DNA from: Lotus japonicus
Taxonomy: Eukaryota; Streptophyta; Magnoliopsida; Fabales; Fabaceae
Direction of reading: 5' to 3'
Length of the DNA: 64,000 bases
NCBI RefSeq assembly: GCF_012489685.1
Contig: NC_080042.1
Coordinates: forward strand, 50,892,066 to 50,956,065
In this document: in pieces, positions 43,157 to 54,048 of the stretch
How positions within the stretch are numbered: the first letter of the stretch is position 1
Layout: every line of letters starts with the position of its first letter
The notes under the pieces: generated by a model
What the model was told of the DNA's origin: nothing
The model's database searches: none
Seen by the model: the letters and a program-made list of their open reading frames with translations, nothing else
Translations under genes and position numbers: made by a program

Positions 43157-44379
43157 TGTAAGATCAAGTTTTGATCTAGTAGTACAACTCTATGTTTTGA
43201 TGATTACAAGTTAACCTTTTGATATGAACAATTGTGGTACTCTAACGTGTTTTTCTGAGTGTGCTATTTACAGGCTCTGGCCTCAACTCAATCTCACACA
43301 AATCAGAAGCACTGTGTATAAAGAGTGACCCAAGCAACGCTTTCGCATTCACCATGTTCAGTATGAACAGTGGAAAAGCTTCAGAAGTTCTGAAGCTATA
43401 CAAACTCTGATGTGGACTCAGTCGCTAGAAGCTCTGAAGATCCAGAAGTTCTGATAACCAAGAAACACTGAAGGTTCAGATGTTCTGATGGTGTAGAAGA
43501 CTCTGAAGATCCAGAAGCTGAATAGTGGAAACTCTGATGTCCAGAAGCAAGAAACTCTGAAGGCCATGTTCTTCCCTCTGAGTTCAGAATCAGAAGATAC
43601 AATGGTCAGAGGATCTGTGCTTTCCCTCTGACTCTGATCAACCGGCTTCACAAGTTCCAATATGAAGTATTCCCCTGATCAGAAGTCTCCTAGGTTAAAA
43701 GGTCAAGTCGCTATCCAAGTACAAAAGCAAGTGTACCTTCCTGACGACCTACCTAACGTTCTCAGCCACAGCAGAAGCTGGATTTTCCAGAACTGCCCTC
43801 CAACGGTAGCATTTCCCATGCAACGCTCAACCCTAATCCTTGGAGTATATATAAAGGCTGAAGATTGAAAGAAGCTAAGAAAGAAACAAAGAAGAAGCAA
43901 TATACACGCGCAAGACATATTCAAAATATTCTAAGCTTTCTTTCATCTTGAAATTCATTGTGTTTACTATAAGCTTTTTAGAAGCAATTTCTTTGTAAAC
44001 AAGAACTTCATATACAGTTGTATAGTTTGCCTTTAGGAGATCAAGGTTGATCGGATCCTAGAGAATACTAAGAGAGTGAATCTTAGTGTGAGCTAAGTCA
44101 GTGTAATTGTTAGTCACTTGTAGGTTTCAAGTGCAGTTGTAACTCTTACCTGATTAGTGGATTGCCTTCATTCTAAGAAGGAAGAAATCACCTTAAGGGG
44201 TTGACTGGAGTAGCTTGAGTGATTTATCAAGTGAACCAGGATAAAATCCTTGTGTGCTTTTCTATCTCTTATCTTTAGCACTTAAGTTCTCGAAAGATTT
44301 GTCAAAATCTTTAAGGTGGAAGTTTTGTTCTGAAAACGTTATTCAAACCCCCCCCCTTTCTACCGTTTTTCATACCTTC
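43157..44379 (+). repeat. 5' LTR of SIRE element 1
   Basis: Begins TGTAAGATCAAG. Contains the promoter TATA box at 43846-43856 (TATATATAAAG) and many TCTGA/CAGAAG phrases in the U3 part (43380-43660). Nearly identical to the 3' copy at 54049. Confidence 0.9.
43846..43856 (+). promoter_or_regulatory. LTR promoter TATA box
   Basis: TATATATAAAG in U3 of the 5' LTR; the same motif is at 54737-54746 in the 3' LTR and, as TATATAAAG, at 63766-63774 in element 2. It would drive genomic RNA starting about 30 bp downstream. Confidence 0.65.
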
Positions 44380-44382
44380 AAT

Positions 44383-44394
44383 TGGTATCAGAGC
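44383..44394 (+). promoter_or_regulatory. Primer-binding site (initiator tRNA-Met)
   Basis: TGGTATCAGAGC starts three bases after the LTR and is complementary to the 3' end of initiator tRNA-Met, the usual Copia primer. Confidence 0.9.
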
Positions 44395-44452
44395 GCAAGT
44401 TCTGATTACCACACCTAACAGTGTTCAGTGATCCGGGCCGGTGTGAAAAACA

Positions 44453-46363
44453 ATGGCTGCCACCACCAGTGAAACTCAAAGAGATGGTTACAACGCAAAG
44501 CCTCCTATGTTCGATGGTCAAAGGTTCGAATATTGGAAAGATAGACTGGAAAGTTTCTTTCTGGGTTTCGATGCAGATCTCTGGGATATTATTGTGGATG
44601 GCTATGAACGTCCAGTTGATGCAGATAGCAAGAAGATCCCAAGGTCAGAGATGACTGCAGATCAAAAGAAGCTGTACTCACAACATCACAAAGCAAGAGC
44701 AATTCTTCTAAGTGCTATTTCCTATGAGGAGTACCAGAAGATTACAGATCGTGAGTTTGCTAAAGGCATTTTTGATTCTCTGAAGATGTCTCATGAAGGA
44801 AACAAGAAAGTCAAAGAATCAAAGGCATTGTCTTTGATCCAAAAGTATGAATCCTTCATCATGGAGCCAAATGAGTCCATTGAAGAAATGTTCTCCAGAT
44901 TTCAATTACTTGTAGCTGGCATACGACCTCTCAACAAGAGCTACACAACAAAAGATCATGTCATAAGGGTCATCAGGTGTCTTCCTGAAAGCTGGATGCC
45001 TTTGGTGACTTCAATAGAGCTCACGAGAGACGTTGAGAATATGAGTTTAGAAGAACTCATCAGCATTTTGAAATGCCATGAGCTGAAACGCTCAGAGATG
45101 CAAGATCTGAGGAAAAAGTCCATAGCCTTGAAATCCAAATCTGAAAAGGCTAAGGTTGAGAAGTCAAAGGCTCTTCAAGCTGAAGAAGAAGAATATGAAG
45201 AAGCATCAGAAGATTCTGATGAAGATGAGCTGACTCTGATCTCCAAGAGACTCAACCGCATCTGGAAGCACAGGCAGAGCAAGTTCAAAGGCTCTGGAAA
45301 GGCAAAAGGCAAGTATGAGTCCTCAGGCCAGAAGAAGTCTTCAATCAAGGAAGTCACATGTTTTGAGTGCAAAGAATCTGGGCACTACAAAAGTGATTGT
45401 CCAAAGTTGAAGAAAGACAAGAAGCCAAAGAAGCACTTCAAGACCAAGAAGAGTCTGATGGTGACATTCGATGAATCAGAGTCAGAGGATGTTGACTCTG
45501 ATGGTGAAGTCCAAGGACTCATGGCCATTGTCAAAGACAAAGGAGCAGAGTCAAAGGAAGCTGTTGACTCTGACTCAGAATCAGAAGGAGATCCTAACTC
45601 AGACGATGAAAATGAGGTATTCGCTTCCTTCTCTACCTCTGAACTGAAACATGCTTTGTCTGATATCATGGATAAGTATAACTCTTTATTGTCTAAGCAT
45701 AAAAAGTTGAAAAAGAACTTATCTGCTGTCTCTAAGACTCCTTCTGAACATGAGAAAATTATTTCTGATTTGAAAAATGAAAATCATGCTTTGGTAAATT
45801 CTAACTCTGTGCTTAAGAACCAGATTGCTAAGTTAGAAGAAATTGTTGCCTGTGATGCCTCTGATTGTAGAAATGAATCTAAGTATGAAAAGTCTTTTCA
45901 AAGATTCCTAGCTAAAAGCGTGGATAGAAGCTTAATGGCTTCAATGATCTATGGCGTAAGCAAAAATGGAATGCATGGCATTGGCTATTCTAAACCAATT
46001 AGAAATGAGCCTTCTATGTCCAAAGCTAAATCCTTGTATGAATGCTTTGTTCCCTCTGGTACCATATTGCCTGATCCTGTACCTGCTAAAGTTGCTAAAC
46101 ATCCTCTTAAAAAGGGATCTTTCTCTATGACTAAATATCATGCAAGTATTCCTTTAAAATATTATGTTGAGACACCCAAGGTGATCAGAACCTCTGGGGT
46201 AACTAACAAAAGAGGACCCAGAAAGTGGGTACCTAAGGACAAGATCATCTATGTTGCAGATATCCTTGATAGCTCCACTGAAACACCAATCATGGTATCT
46301 GGACAGTGGATGCTCGCGTCACATGACGGGAGAAAAGCGTATGTTCCGAGAGCTGAAACTTAA
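44453..46363 (+). CDS. SIRE element 1 gag (long C-terminal extension)
   Basis: 636-aa frame starting 59 bp after the primer site. Residues about 20-200 are the Copia-type gag domain ([17 protein letters not shown]...). A Lys/Glu-rich linker leads to a CCHC zinc knuckle at 303-316 (C303, C306, H311, C316). After it comes a Ser/Asp/Glu-rich stretch and a coiled coil (about 410-480); such an extended gag C-terminus is typical of Sireviruses. The frame stays open past the start of the pol frame and ends ...YVPRAET with a stop at 46361-46363. It forms the virus-like particle and binds RNA in the cytosol. Confidence 0.88.
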   Translation: MAATTSETQRDGYNAKPPMFDGQRFEYWKDRLESFFLGFDADLWDIIVDGYERPVDADSKKIPRSEMTADQKKLYSQHHKARAILLSAISYEEYQKITDREFAKGIFDSLKMSHEGNKKVKESKALSLIQKYESFIMEPNESIEEMFSRFQLLVAGIRPLNKSYTTKDHVIRVIRCLPESWMPLVTSIELTRDVENMSLEELISILKCHELKRSEMQDLRKKSIALKSKSEKAKVEKSKALQAEEEEYEEASEDSDEDELTLISKRLNRIWKHRQSKFKGSGKAKGKYESSGQKKSSIKEVTCFECKESGHYKSDCPKLKKDKKPKKHFKTKKSLMVTFDESESEDVDSDGEVQGLMAIVKDKGAESKEAVDSDSESEGDPNSDDENEVFASFSTSELKHALSDIMDKYNSLLSKHKKLKKNLSAVSKTPSEHEKIISDLKNENHALVNSNSVLKNQIAKLEEIVACDASDCRNESKYEKSFQRFLAKSVDRSLMASMIYGVSKNGMHGIGYSKPIRNEPSMSKAKSLYECFVPSGTILPDPVPAKVAKHPLKKGSFSMTKYHASIPLKYYVETPKVIRTSGVTNKRGPRKWVPKDKIIYVADILDSSTETPIMVSGQWMLASHDGRKAYVPRAET

Positions 46364-49355
46364 GCCTGGAGGCGAAGTTGGCTTCGGAGGAAATGAAAAG
46401 GGTAAAATTGTTTGTACTGGTACTATTTGTGTAGATAGTAGTCCATGCATTGATAATGTTTTATTGGTAGACGGTTTAACACATAACTTATTGTCTATAA
46501 GTCAATTAGCTGACAAGGGTTATGATGTTATATTCAATCAAAAGTCCTGCCGGGCTGTAAGTCAGATCGATGGCTCTGTTCTGTTTAACAGCAAGAGGAA
46601 GAACAACATTTATAAGATCAGATTATCTGAGTTGGAGGCTCAGAATGTGAAGTGCCTTCTGTCTGTTAATGAAGAGCAGTGGGTATGGCATAGACGGTTA
46701 GGGCATGCCAGTATGAGAAAGATTTCTCAGCTGAGCAAGCTAAACCTTGTCAGGGGCTTACCCAATCTGAAGTTCGCTTCAGACGCTCTTTGTGAAGCAT
46801 GTCAGAAAGGCAAATTCACAAAAGTCCCTTTCAAGGCAAAGAATGTTGTCTCAACCTCAAGGCCGTTGGAACTTCTGCATATCGACCTTTTTGGACCAGT
46901 GAAAACTGAGTCTATAGGTGGCAAGAGATATGGGATGGTTATCGTTGATGACTATAGCCGCTGGACATGGGTAAAGTTTCTAACCCGCAAGGATGAGTCT
47001 CATGCTGTGTTCTCTACCTTCATTGCTCAAGTGCAAAACGAGAAGGCTTGTAGGATTGTGCGTGTCAGAAGTGACCATGGTGGAGAGTTTGAGAATGACA
47101 AGTTTGAGAGTCCGTTTGATTCCTATGGAATTGCACATGATTTCTCTTGTCCCAGAACTCCTCAACAAAATGGTGTTGTTGAGAGGAAGAACAGAACTCT
47201 TCAGGAGATGGCTAGAACCATGCTCCAAGAAACTGGCATGGCTAAGCACTTTTGGGCAGAGGCAGTAAATACAGCATGTTACATTCAGAACAGAATCTCT
47301 GTGAGACCAATTCTGAATAAGACTCCTTATCAATTGTGGAAGAACATAAAACCCAACATTTCTTATTTTCATCCTTTTGGCTGTGTTTGTTATGTTCTCA
47401 ATACTAAGGATAGATTGCATAAATTTGATGCTAAGTCTTCTAAGTGTCTATTACTTGGTTATTCTGATAGATCTAAAGGTTTTAGATTTTATAATACTGA
47501 TGCTAAGACTATTGAAGAATCTATTCATGTTAGATTTGATGATAAGCTTGACTCTGACCAGTCAAAGCTAGTTGAAAAGTTTGCAGATTTAAGCATTAAT
47601 GTTTCTGACAAAGGCAAAGCTCCAGAGGAAGTTGAGCCAGAGGAAGATGAACCAGAGGAAGAAGCTGGTCCCTCTAACTCACAAACTCTGAAGAAGAGCA
47701 GAATCACTGCAGCTCACCCTAAGGAATTGATTCTGGGCAACAAAGATGAACCAGTCAGAACCAGATCTGCCTTCAGACCCTCTGAAGAGACCTTGCTGAG
47801 TCTGAAAGGATTGGTGTCCTTAATTGAACCCAAGTCCATAGATGAAGCTCTTCAGGACAAGGATTGGATTCTGGCCATGGAAGAAGAACTGAATCAATTC
47901 TCCAAGAACGATGTTTGGAGCTTAGTGAAGAAGCCTGAGAGTGTCCATGTTATTGGAACGAAATGGGTATTCAGAAACAAGCTAAATGAGAAAGGAGAAG
48001 TAGTCAGAAACAAGGCAAGGCTAGTTGCTCAAGGCTACAGCCAGCAGGAAGGAATAGACTACACTGAAACATTTGCTCCGGTAGCAAGACTGGAGGCAAT
48101 TAGACTGTTGATCTCCTTCTCAGTAAATCACAACATAGTTCTACATCAGATGGACGTAAAGAGTGCCTTCCTAAATGGTTATATCTCAGAGGAAGTCTAT
48201 GTTCATCAACCCCCAGGTTTTGAAGATGAAAAGAAACCAGACCATGTGTTCAAATTGAAGAAATCACTCTACGGTCTGAAGCAAGCTCCCAGAGCATGGT
48301 ATGAGAGACTTAGCTCATTCCTTCTGGAGAATGAGTTTGTAAGGGGTAAAGTAGATACAACTCTTTTTTGCAAGACTTATAAAGATGATATCTTAATTGT
48401 GCAAATTTATGTTGATGATATTATATTTGGTTCTGCTAATCAATCTCTATGCAAAGAATTTTCTGAGATGATGCAGGCTGAATTTGAGATGAGTATGATG
48501 GGAGAATTAAAGTACTTTCTGGGAATACAAGTTGATAAAACACCAGAAGGAACATATATCCATCAGAGCAAGTACACTAAAGAACTTCTGAAGAAGTTCA
48601 ATATGCTGGAATCTACAGTGGCCAAGACTCCAATGCATCCTACATGCATTTTGGAGAAAGAAGATAAAAGTGGTAAAGTATGTCAGAAGGTCTATCGTGG
48701 AATGATAGGTTCACTTCTATACTTAACTGCATCTAGGCCAGACATATTATTTAGTGTTCACTTATGTGCTCGTTTCCAATCAGATCCAAGGGAAACCCAC
48801 TTAACTGCTGTTAAGAGGATCCTAAGGTATCTGAAAGGCACCACTAACCTTGGCTTGATGTATAAGAAAACATCAGAGTATAAGCTTTCAGGTTATTGTG
48901 ATGCTGATTATGCTGGAGATAGAACAGAGAGAAAAAGTACTTTTGGAAATTGTCAATTTCTGGGCAGCAATCTAGTCTCATGGGCAAGCAAGAGGCAATC
49001 AACCATTGCACTATCAACTGCAGAGGCAGAATATATCTCAGCAGCAATATGCAGCACTCAGATGCTCTGGATGAAACATCAGCTGGAGGATTATCAGATC
49101 CTTGAGAGCAATATCCCAATTTATTGTGATAACACTGCTGCAATCTCGTTGAGCAAGAATCCTATCTTGCATTCAAGGGCAAAGCACATTGAGGTAAAGT
49201 ATCACTTCATTAGAGATTATGTGCAGAAGGGCGTACTTCTTCTGAAGTTTGTTGATACTGACCATCAATGGGCAGATATCTTTACAAAGCCCTTAGCAGA
49301 GGATAGATTTAATTTTATTCTGAAAAATCTAAACATGGACTTTTGTCCAGAGTGA
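46203..49355 (+). CDS. SIRE element 1 pol (protease, integrase, RT, RNase H)
   Basis: Open from 46203; first ATG at 46251 (1034 aa from there, numbering below). Protease DSG at 18-20; integrase zinc finger (H147...C181, C184); integrase core D212, D275, E311 with the last two 35 residues apart; RT with YVDD at 720-723; RNase H with D884 and the STAEAEY block. It lies one frame to the +1 side of gag and overlaps it by 161 bp, so expression needs a frameshift, or an indel mutation separated a formerly continuous gag-pol. In the RNase H KSTSG block this copy has Phe for the Ser found in element 2. Otherwise all catalytic residues are present. Confidence 0.9.
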   Translation, partial: LTKEDPESGYLRTRSSMLQISLIAPLKHQSWYLDSGCSRHMTGEKRMFRELKLKPGGEVGFGGNEKGKIVCTGTICVDSSPCIDNVLLVDGLTHNLLSISQLADKGYDVIFNQKSCRAVSQIDGSVLFNSKRKNNIYKIRLSELEAQNVKCLLSVNEEQWVWHRRLGHASMRKISQLSKLNLVRGLPNLKFASDALCEACQKGKFTKVPFKAKNVVSTSRPLELLHIDLFGPVKTESIGGKRYGMVIVDDYSRWTWVKFLTRKDESHAVFSTFIAQVQNEKACRIVRVRSDHGGEFENDKFESPFDSYGIAHDFSCPRTPQQNGVVERKNRTLQEMARTMLQETGMAKHFWAEAVNTACYIQNRISVRPILNKTPYQLWKNIKPNISYFHPFGCVCYVLNTKDRLHKFDAKSSKCLLLGYSDRSKGFRFYNTDAKTIEESIHVRFDDKLDSDQSKLVEKFADLSINVSDKGKAPEEVEPEEDEPEEEAGPSNSQTLKKSRITAAHPKELILGNKDEPVRTRSAFRPSEETLLSLKGLVSLIEPKSIDEALQDKDWILAMEEELNQFSKNDVWSLVKKPESVHVIGTKWVFRNKLNEKGEVVRNKARLVAQGYSQQEGIDYTETFAPVARLEAIRLLISFSVNHNIVLHQMDVKSAFLNGYISEEVYVHQPPGFEDEKKPDHVFKLKKSLYGLKQAPRAWYERLSSFLLENEFVRGKVDTTLFCKTYKDDILIVQIYVDDIIFGSANQSLCKEFSEMMQAEFEMSMMGELKYFLGIQVDKTPEGTYIHQSKYTKELLKKFNMLESTVAKTPMHPTCILEKEDKSGKVCQKVYRGMIGSLLYLTASRPDILFSVHLCARFQSDPRETHLTAVKRILRYLKGTTNLGLMYKKTSEYKLSGYCDADYAGDRTERKSTFGNCQFLGSNLVSWASKRQSTIALSTAEAEYISAAICSTQMLWMKHQLEDYQILESNIPIYCDNTAAISLSKNPILHSRAKHIEVKYHFIRDYVQKGVLLLKFVDTDHQWADIFTKPLAEDRFNFILKNLNMDFCPE

Positions 49356-49798
49356 AGATGGATCAGAACCTCTGACTATGATACTTCTTGATCAGAAGAT
49401 GTCTAGTCCAGAAGGTAACTCAATCAGAGTGTGTGTGCCCACTGGTACTGACTCTGAAGCTGAGACAACAACACGTGTGTCAGAATTTCTGATGCATAAT
49501 TCCTTGTGCCCGTGTGACAGTCTGTTATGATTGTGTGTAGATATGCTTATCTCCTGTGTGTGATTGTGTATTTTACTGTTACTATCAATCTTTAATTTTC
49601 AACCGTTGATCTTAAAGTGCTTTTTGAATCAACAACGGTTATTTGATAAAACCCACTATACACACACGTTCTCGTTCACTTCCGGTTTTCACTCTCGCAC
49701 TCTCTGCTTTTCAAAACAGCCTCTTTCTTGATTTCTCTCTCGATCTCTCTTCATCCTTCAAACTTCATCTTCTACCTCAAACCTTCAACCTCTTCAAA
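49356..49798. other. pol to env-like spacer, SIRE element 1
   Basis: 443 bp, non-coding. The frames differ between the two elements over the stretch before the env-like ATG, which supports the ATG at 49799 (context AAAATGG) as the true start. CT-rich just upstream of it. Confidence 0.6.
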
Positions 49799-52646
49799 AT
49801 GGTGAGACAAACCAGAAGATCTACTGCAGATGCACCTCAGTTCCCTCACATGGAAGTTGGTTTGGCAACGGGTCAAAGGGGCTCTGAGAACCCGGCACAA
49901 GAACAAGTTCAAGCTCAAGAGCAGATTGTTCCTATTGCAGAACGGGGCTGTGCCGTTCACTGCGTATTTGCTCCTGAGGAACTCCAAGTCCTGGCAGAAT
50001 GGAGATTCAACCTCGATAACTTGGCTGCAAATGGGTTTGATCTTCGTCCTGAAGTCCAAGCTCAAGGTTGGGGAAACTATTTCAATCGACTTCGAGGACC
50101 GGTGTATGAGAAATTGGTAAAGGAATTCTGGAAGCACGCAGACTGCGATGACACTCAGGTGGTCTCTCACATTCTTGGCAGGAAGATCATTATCACTGAG
50201 AAGTCATTCGTGAATCTGCTAGGTGCAGATACTGCTTATGGGTATCGTTTCCAACTGACGGAATCGAAGCTGAAACCCAGCACCAAGGACATAGTCAACC
50301 AGGCTCTGTACACCACCTTCAAACCGGGCAAGACAAGTTACAAGGTGATGGATCTTCACCCCAAACTCAGAATCTGGCACAAGATCCTGCTCAACTGCAT
50401 CAATCAGAGACCGAAGGGCAGTTCTCCAGACTACATCAACTTCAACCAGAAGGCGATGCTGTTCTTCATTCAAGACAAGGAGAAGATCTGCCTTCCCTAC
50501 TTCCTGTTCTCCTACTTAAAGGAATGCATCCGGAAGTCTCGCACCACCGCCTCCATCAAGTCTGCAATCAAATATATCCCTTTTGGGAGGCTGCTCTCAG
50601 ACTTTCTCATTGAAAGCAACTTGGTGCAAGATTTGATCGATGCTGGTTGCACAGAGGATTTGAGCACAATTGTCAGTGATGTCTTCACTGCAAACTCCTT
50701 GAAGAAGATGGGCTTAATCCAGAAGAAGATTGCTCCTGCTCATGAAGACACATCTTCTGAGATCAGAGGAAGAAGAATGCCTCTGAATGACTACCCTCTG
50801 TGGACTCAAGCAGACCATCCTGAAGCCATCAGATGCTATGTTGAAGACCTCAGGGCTCAAGGATTCGAGATTGACCTTGATGATTTCATCAGCAGACTAC
50901 TGCCAGCTCCAGAGTTTTCTTCTCCTCCAAAGAAGAAAGCTCAGAGGAAGATGGTTCTGGAAGAATCCTCTGAAGAATCTGATGTCCCTCTGGTCAAGAA
51001 GACAAAGAGAAAGCCTGATGATGGTGATGATGATGATAGTGAGGATGGTCCTCCAAAGAAGAAGCAGAAGAAGGTCAGAATCGTGGTGAAGCCTACTCGG
51101 GTGGAACCAGCTGCTGCAGTGGTCAGAAGGACTGAACCTCCTGCCAGAGTGACTCGATCATCAGCACATACAAGTAAGCCTGCACTTGCTTCTGATGATG
51201 ATTTGAATTTATTTGATGCACTCCCTATTTCTGCCTTGCTCCAACACTCCTCAAATCCCCTCACTCCTATTCCTGAATCCCAGCCAGCCGCACAAACCAC
51301 CTCTCCACCACATTCCCCAAGATCCTCCTTCTTTCAACCTTCTCCTACTGAAGCACCACTCTGGAATTTGCTTCAGAACCCAACCTCTAGGTCAGAAGAT
51401 CCAACCTCTCTCCTTACCATTCCATACGACCCATTATCTTCTGAACCAATCGTCCAAGACCAACCCGAGCCCAACCAAACAAAACCACAACCCAGAACGT
51501 CTGATCACTCTGCTCCCAGAGCATCAGCACGTCCTGCTGTCAGAACCACGGATACAGACTCTTCAACAGCCTTCACACCTGTATCCTTCCCAACCAATGT
51601 TATTGACTCTCCTCCCTCCAATACCTCTGAATCAATTAGAAAATTCATGGAGGTTAGAAAAGAAAAGGTATCTGCCTTGGAAGAGTATTACCTTACCTGT
51701 CCAAGCCCTAGGAGATATCCTGGCCCTAGACCTGAACGTCTAGTTGACCCAGATGAACCTATCTTGGCCAATCCTATCCAAGAGGCAGACCCCTTAGTTC
51801 AACAAGCTCACCCTGTCCCTGACCAACAAGAGCCCATTCAACCAGACCCTGAACCTGAACAATCAGTGTCTAACCAATCCTCGGTTAGATCACCTCACCC
51901 TCTGGTTGAAACTTCAGACCCTCACCTTGGAACCTCTGAACCCAATGCTCCCATGATTAACATTGGTTCTCCACAAGGTGCCTCTGAAGCCCATAGCAGC
52001 AATCACCCAGCCTCTCCTGAACCCAACCTCTCCATAATTCCCTATACTCACCTTCAACCCACATCTCTCTCTGAGTGCATCAATATCTTCTATCATGAAG
52101 CCTCTTTGAGGCTCGCAATGTGCACGGTCAGACTGATCTCAGTGAGAATGCTGAAAATGTGGCTGATGAGTGGAACAATCTGAGCACTTGGCTAGTGGCT
52201 CAAGTTCCAATTATGATGCAGCTCCTGCATGCAGAGGGCAGTCAGAGCATTGAGGCTGCAAAGCAAAGGCTTGCTAGGAGGGTGGCTCTTCATGAACTAG
52301 AACAGAGAAATAAGCTTCTTGAAGCTATTGAAGAAGCCAAGAGAAAGAAAGAACAAGCAGAAGAAGCTGCACGTCAAGCAGCAGCTCAGGCTGAACAAGC
52401 CAGACTTGAGGCAGAGCGTCTTGAAGCTGAGGCTGAGGCAGAGCGACTTGCACCAGTTGTGTTTACTCCTCTGCTTCTGCTTCCATTCCAGATCCTCAAG
52501 CTGCTCAGACTGTTCCTTCCAGCTCTACTCAGACAAGCTCTTCCAGACTCGACATCATGGAACAACGTCTTGACACTCATGAATCCATGCTGATTGAGAT
52601 GAAGCAAATGATGATGGAACTTCTGAGACGCACTGACAAACCTTAG
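49799..52646 (+). pseudogene. Env-like third ORF, two frameshifts (SIRE element 1)
   Basis: Start MVRQTRRSTADAPQ. The N-terminal 300 residues form the domain catalogued as 'putative plant transposon protein'; then Lys-rich patches (KKKQKK), a long Pro/Ser/Thr-rich region, an Ala/Glu coiled coil and a short C-terminal helix. Compared with the intact copy at 58800-61679, a one-base loss near 52110 ends the first frame at 52183, a second near 52470 shifts the remaining frame, and the ancestral stop is at 52644-52646. No signal peptide or membrane helix is evident, so an envelope role is doubtful despite the historical name. Confidence 0.82.
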
Positions 52647-52802
52647 TTTTCAGGATCTCTTCTTTTTCTTCTTTTTCGTTAACTTTGTTTTCCTTTTGTT
52701 AAACTCTGTTTCCTTTTATTTATTTATTCTCTTTTGTTCGTTTGTGATTATATATGCATATATATCTATATACTTATGTCACATATGTTTGCAAAAGTCT
52801 TT

Positions 52803-52808
52803 TTTATT
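52803..52808 (-). terminator. AATAAA poly(A) signal of the antisense gene (element 1)
   Basis: AATAAA on the minus strand, 43 bp beyond the antisense stop codon. A matching signal lies at the same distance in element 2. Confidence 0.5.
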
Positions 52809-52850
52809 CATTATTCTATGTTTACATCATATTTCTTTACATCATATAAT

Positions 52851-53243
52851 CTAGAATGGAGGATCCCTCCTCATTCTTCTGCACTCCTGGCGCTGCTCTG
52901 ACCTATCCTTTTCCAGACGATCCAGTACATGCTGGATGTTGTTGAGTCTGACCTTTAGCTCATCTTTCTCCAGAATCTCTTCTGAAGTCCTGAGCTTCTC
53001 TTCCAAGATTTCTTTTTCTTCCAGCAGCTTGAGTTCAAGCCGGCTGAGTTCTTGCACCTCCTCCACGAAGGCAAGAAATTCCTTCAGGTCTCTCTCCAAC
53101 TCTGGACGCAGGTCCTCTTCCAGCAGTGTCCGTGTCAGCTCCGCGATGGTAGTTGCACCCTCTGGATGCCTGATGTTCAGGAACAAGTCCTCTTCAAAGG
53201 CCTTCTTCCTCAGCTCTTCTAGTGCTACGTTGTATGATGCCAT
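52851..53243 (-). CDS. Antisense coiled-coil ORF of SIRE element 1
   Basis: 130 aa on the strand opposite gag-pol, between the env-like ORF and the 3' LTR. Starts MASYNVALEELRKKAFEED; residues about 35-120 are Glu/Lys/Leu-rich with heptad spacing (a long coiled coil); ends RRMRRDPPF. An in-frame TAA lies just upstream, fixing the ATG. A TATA box is 56-63 bp upstream and AATAAA 43 bp downstream, so it looks like a self-contained gene. Element 2 keeps the same ORF: 28 base differences by hand count, no indel, 13 residue changes. I do not recognise a homologue. The sense-strand frame here (Ser-rich) is its shadow. Confidence 0.7.
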   Translation of the reverse strand: MASYNVALEELRKKAFEEDLFLNIRHPEGATTIAELTRTLLEEDLRPELERDLKEFLAFVEEVQELSRLELKLLEEKEILEEKLRTSEEILEKDELKVRLNNIQHVLDRLEKDRSEQRQECRRMRRDPPF

Positions 53244-53298
53244 TTTTTTTCTTACTGAAAATTATTCGAGGTGTGAAGCTTACCTTTCTCTCCAACGC

Positions 53299-53306
53299 TT
53301 TTTATA
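53299..53306 (-). promoter_or_regulatory. TATA box of the antisense gene (element 1)
   Basis: TATAAAAA on the minus strand, about 60 bp before the antisense ATG. The equivalent in element 2 is TATATAAAG, a changed but still good TATA motif. Confidence 0.55.
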
Positions 53307-53494
53307 GGCTTCACTTTCTCTCTGAAAGTTAATGCTATTACAGTTTCTCGAGGTTAAGTTCTTGGTAACTGACCCTTCTATTTACTCACTTGACCGGTGG
53401 TAAACGTTCATCCCTTGCATTAACTCTTCTATTTATTTTCGCCTAACTCTGATTCTTACATCGTTTTCATTTTCTTTAAACTTAGACCTTCTCT

Positions 53495-54046
53495 AAGGGG
53501 GAGTACCTTGTACTTCAAGCTAAGTTTTTCACACCCCAAGCTTTTTGCTTATGACAAAAAGGGGGAGTAAACCCAGTTTTTGATGTGTAAGATGTGTTAG
53601 TGTGATTTATTTTTCTTTTGGAGAATTTAAGAGTTCCACCTTCATGACCATAGATGTGTCACTGGGCAAATACAAGGAATACATTTCACTTCTTCTGAAG
53701 TGATTATAAGTTGACTCTGATACCCAAGACTCTGATACCTTGTCCATGACTCTGATCACTTATGCGCTCTGATTATTCGTTTTTCATCTATGTCATAAGT
53801 TTTTCACTCTGAACTCTTACATCATTTAGCTCAGAATCTAGACTTTACTAACGTTTTCATCAAGTATTAGATTCAGGGGGAGCTAAGCTCAGAATCAAGC
53901 AGTGACTTGAATTCAGAATGAGCAAGATAAACTATTCACATCAGGATAAGTATTATTCTATATCTCTAAACTCTGAGTGAATTCAGTTTAATGTTTAAGA
54001 ATTGTTCATCAAAAATCTTAGTTTTGTCATCATCAAAAAGGGGGAG
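53495..54046 (+). promoter_or_regulatory. Repeated polypurine tracts, SIRE element 1
   Basis: GGGGGAG motifs occur at 53495-53503, 53556-53567 and 53876-53882, with the functional plus-strand primer AAAAAGGGGGAG at 54035-54046 just before the 3' LTR. Multiple polypurine tracts upstream of the 3' LTR are a described Sirevirus feature. Confidence 0.75.
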
Positions 54047-54048
54047 AT

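Noticed and set aside
43396..43660. Minus-strand frames in the SIRE LTR repeated at 54288-54552
   Set aside because: Repeated only because they lie in the two LTRs of one young element; altered in the LTR of element 2.
52936..53307. Ser-rich sense-strand frame (also 61965-62360)
   Set aside because: Low-complexity shadow of the antisense coiled-coil ORF; the TATA box and AATAAA fit the minus strand.
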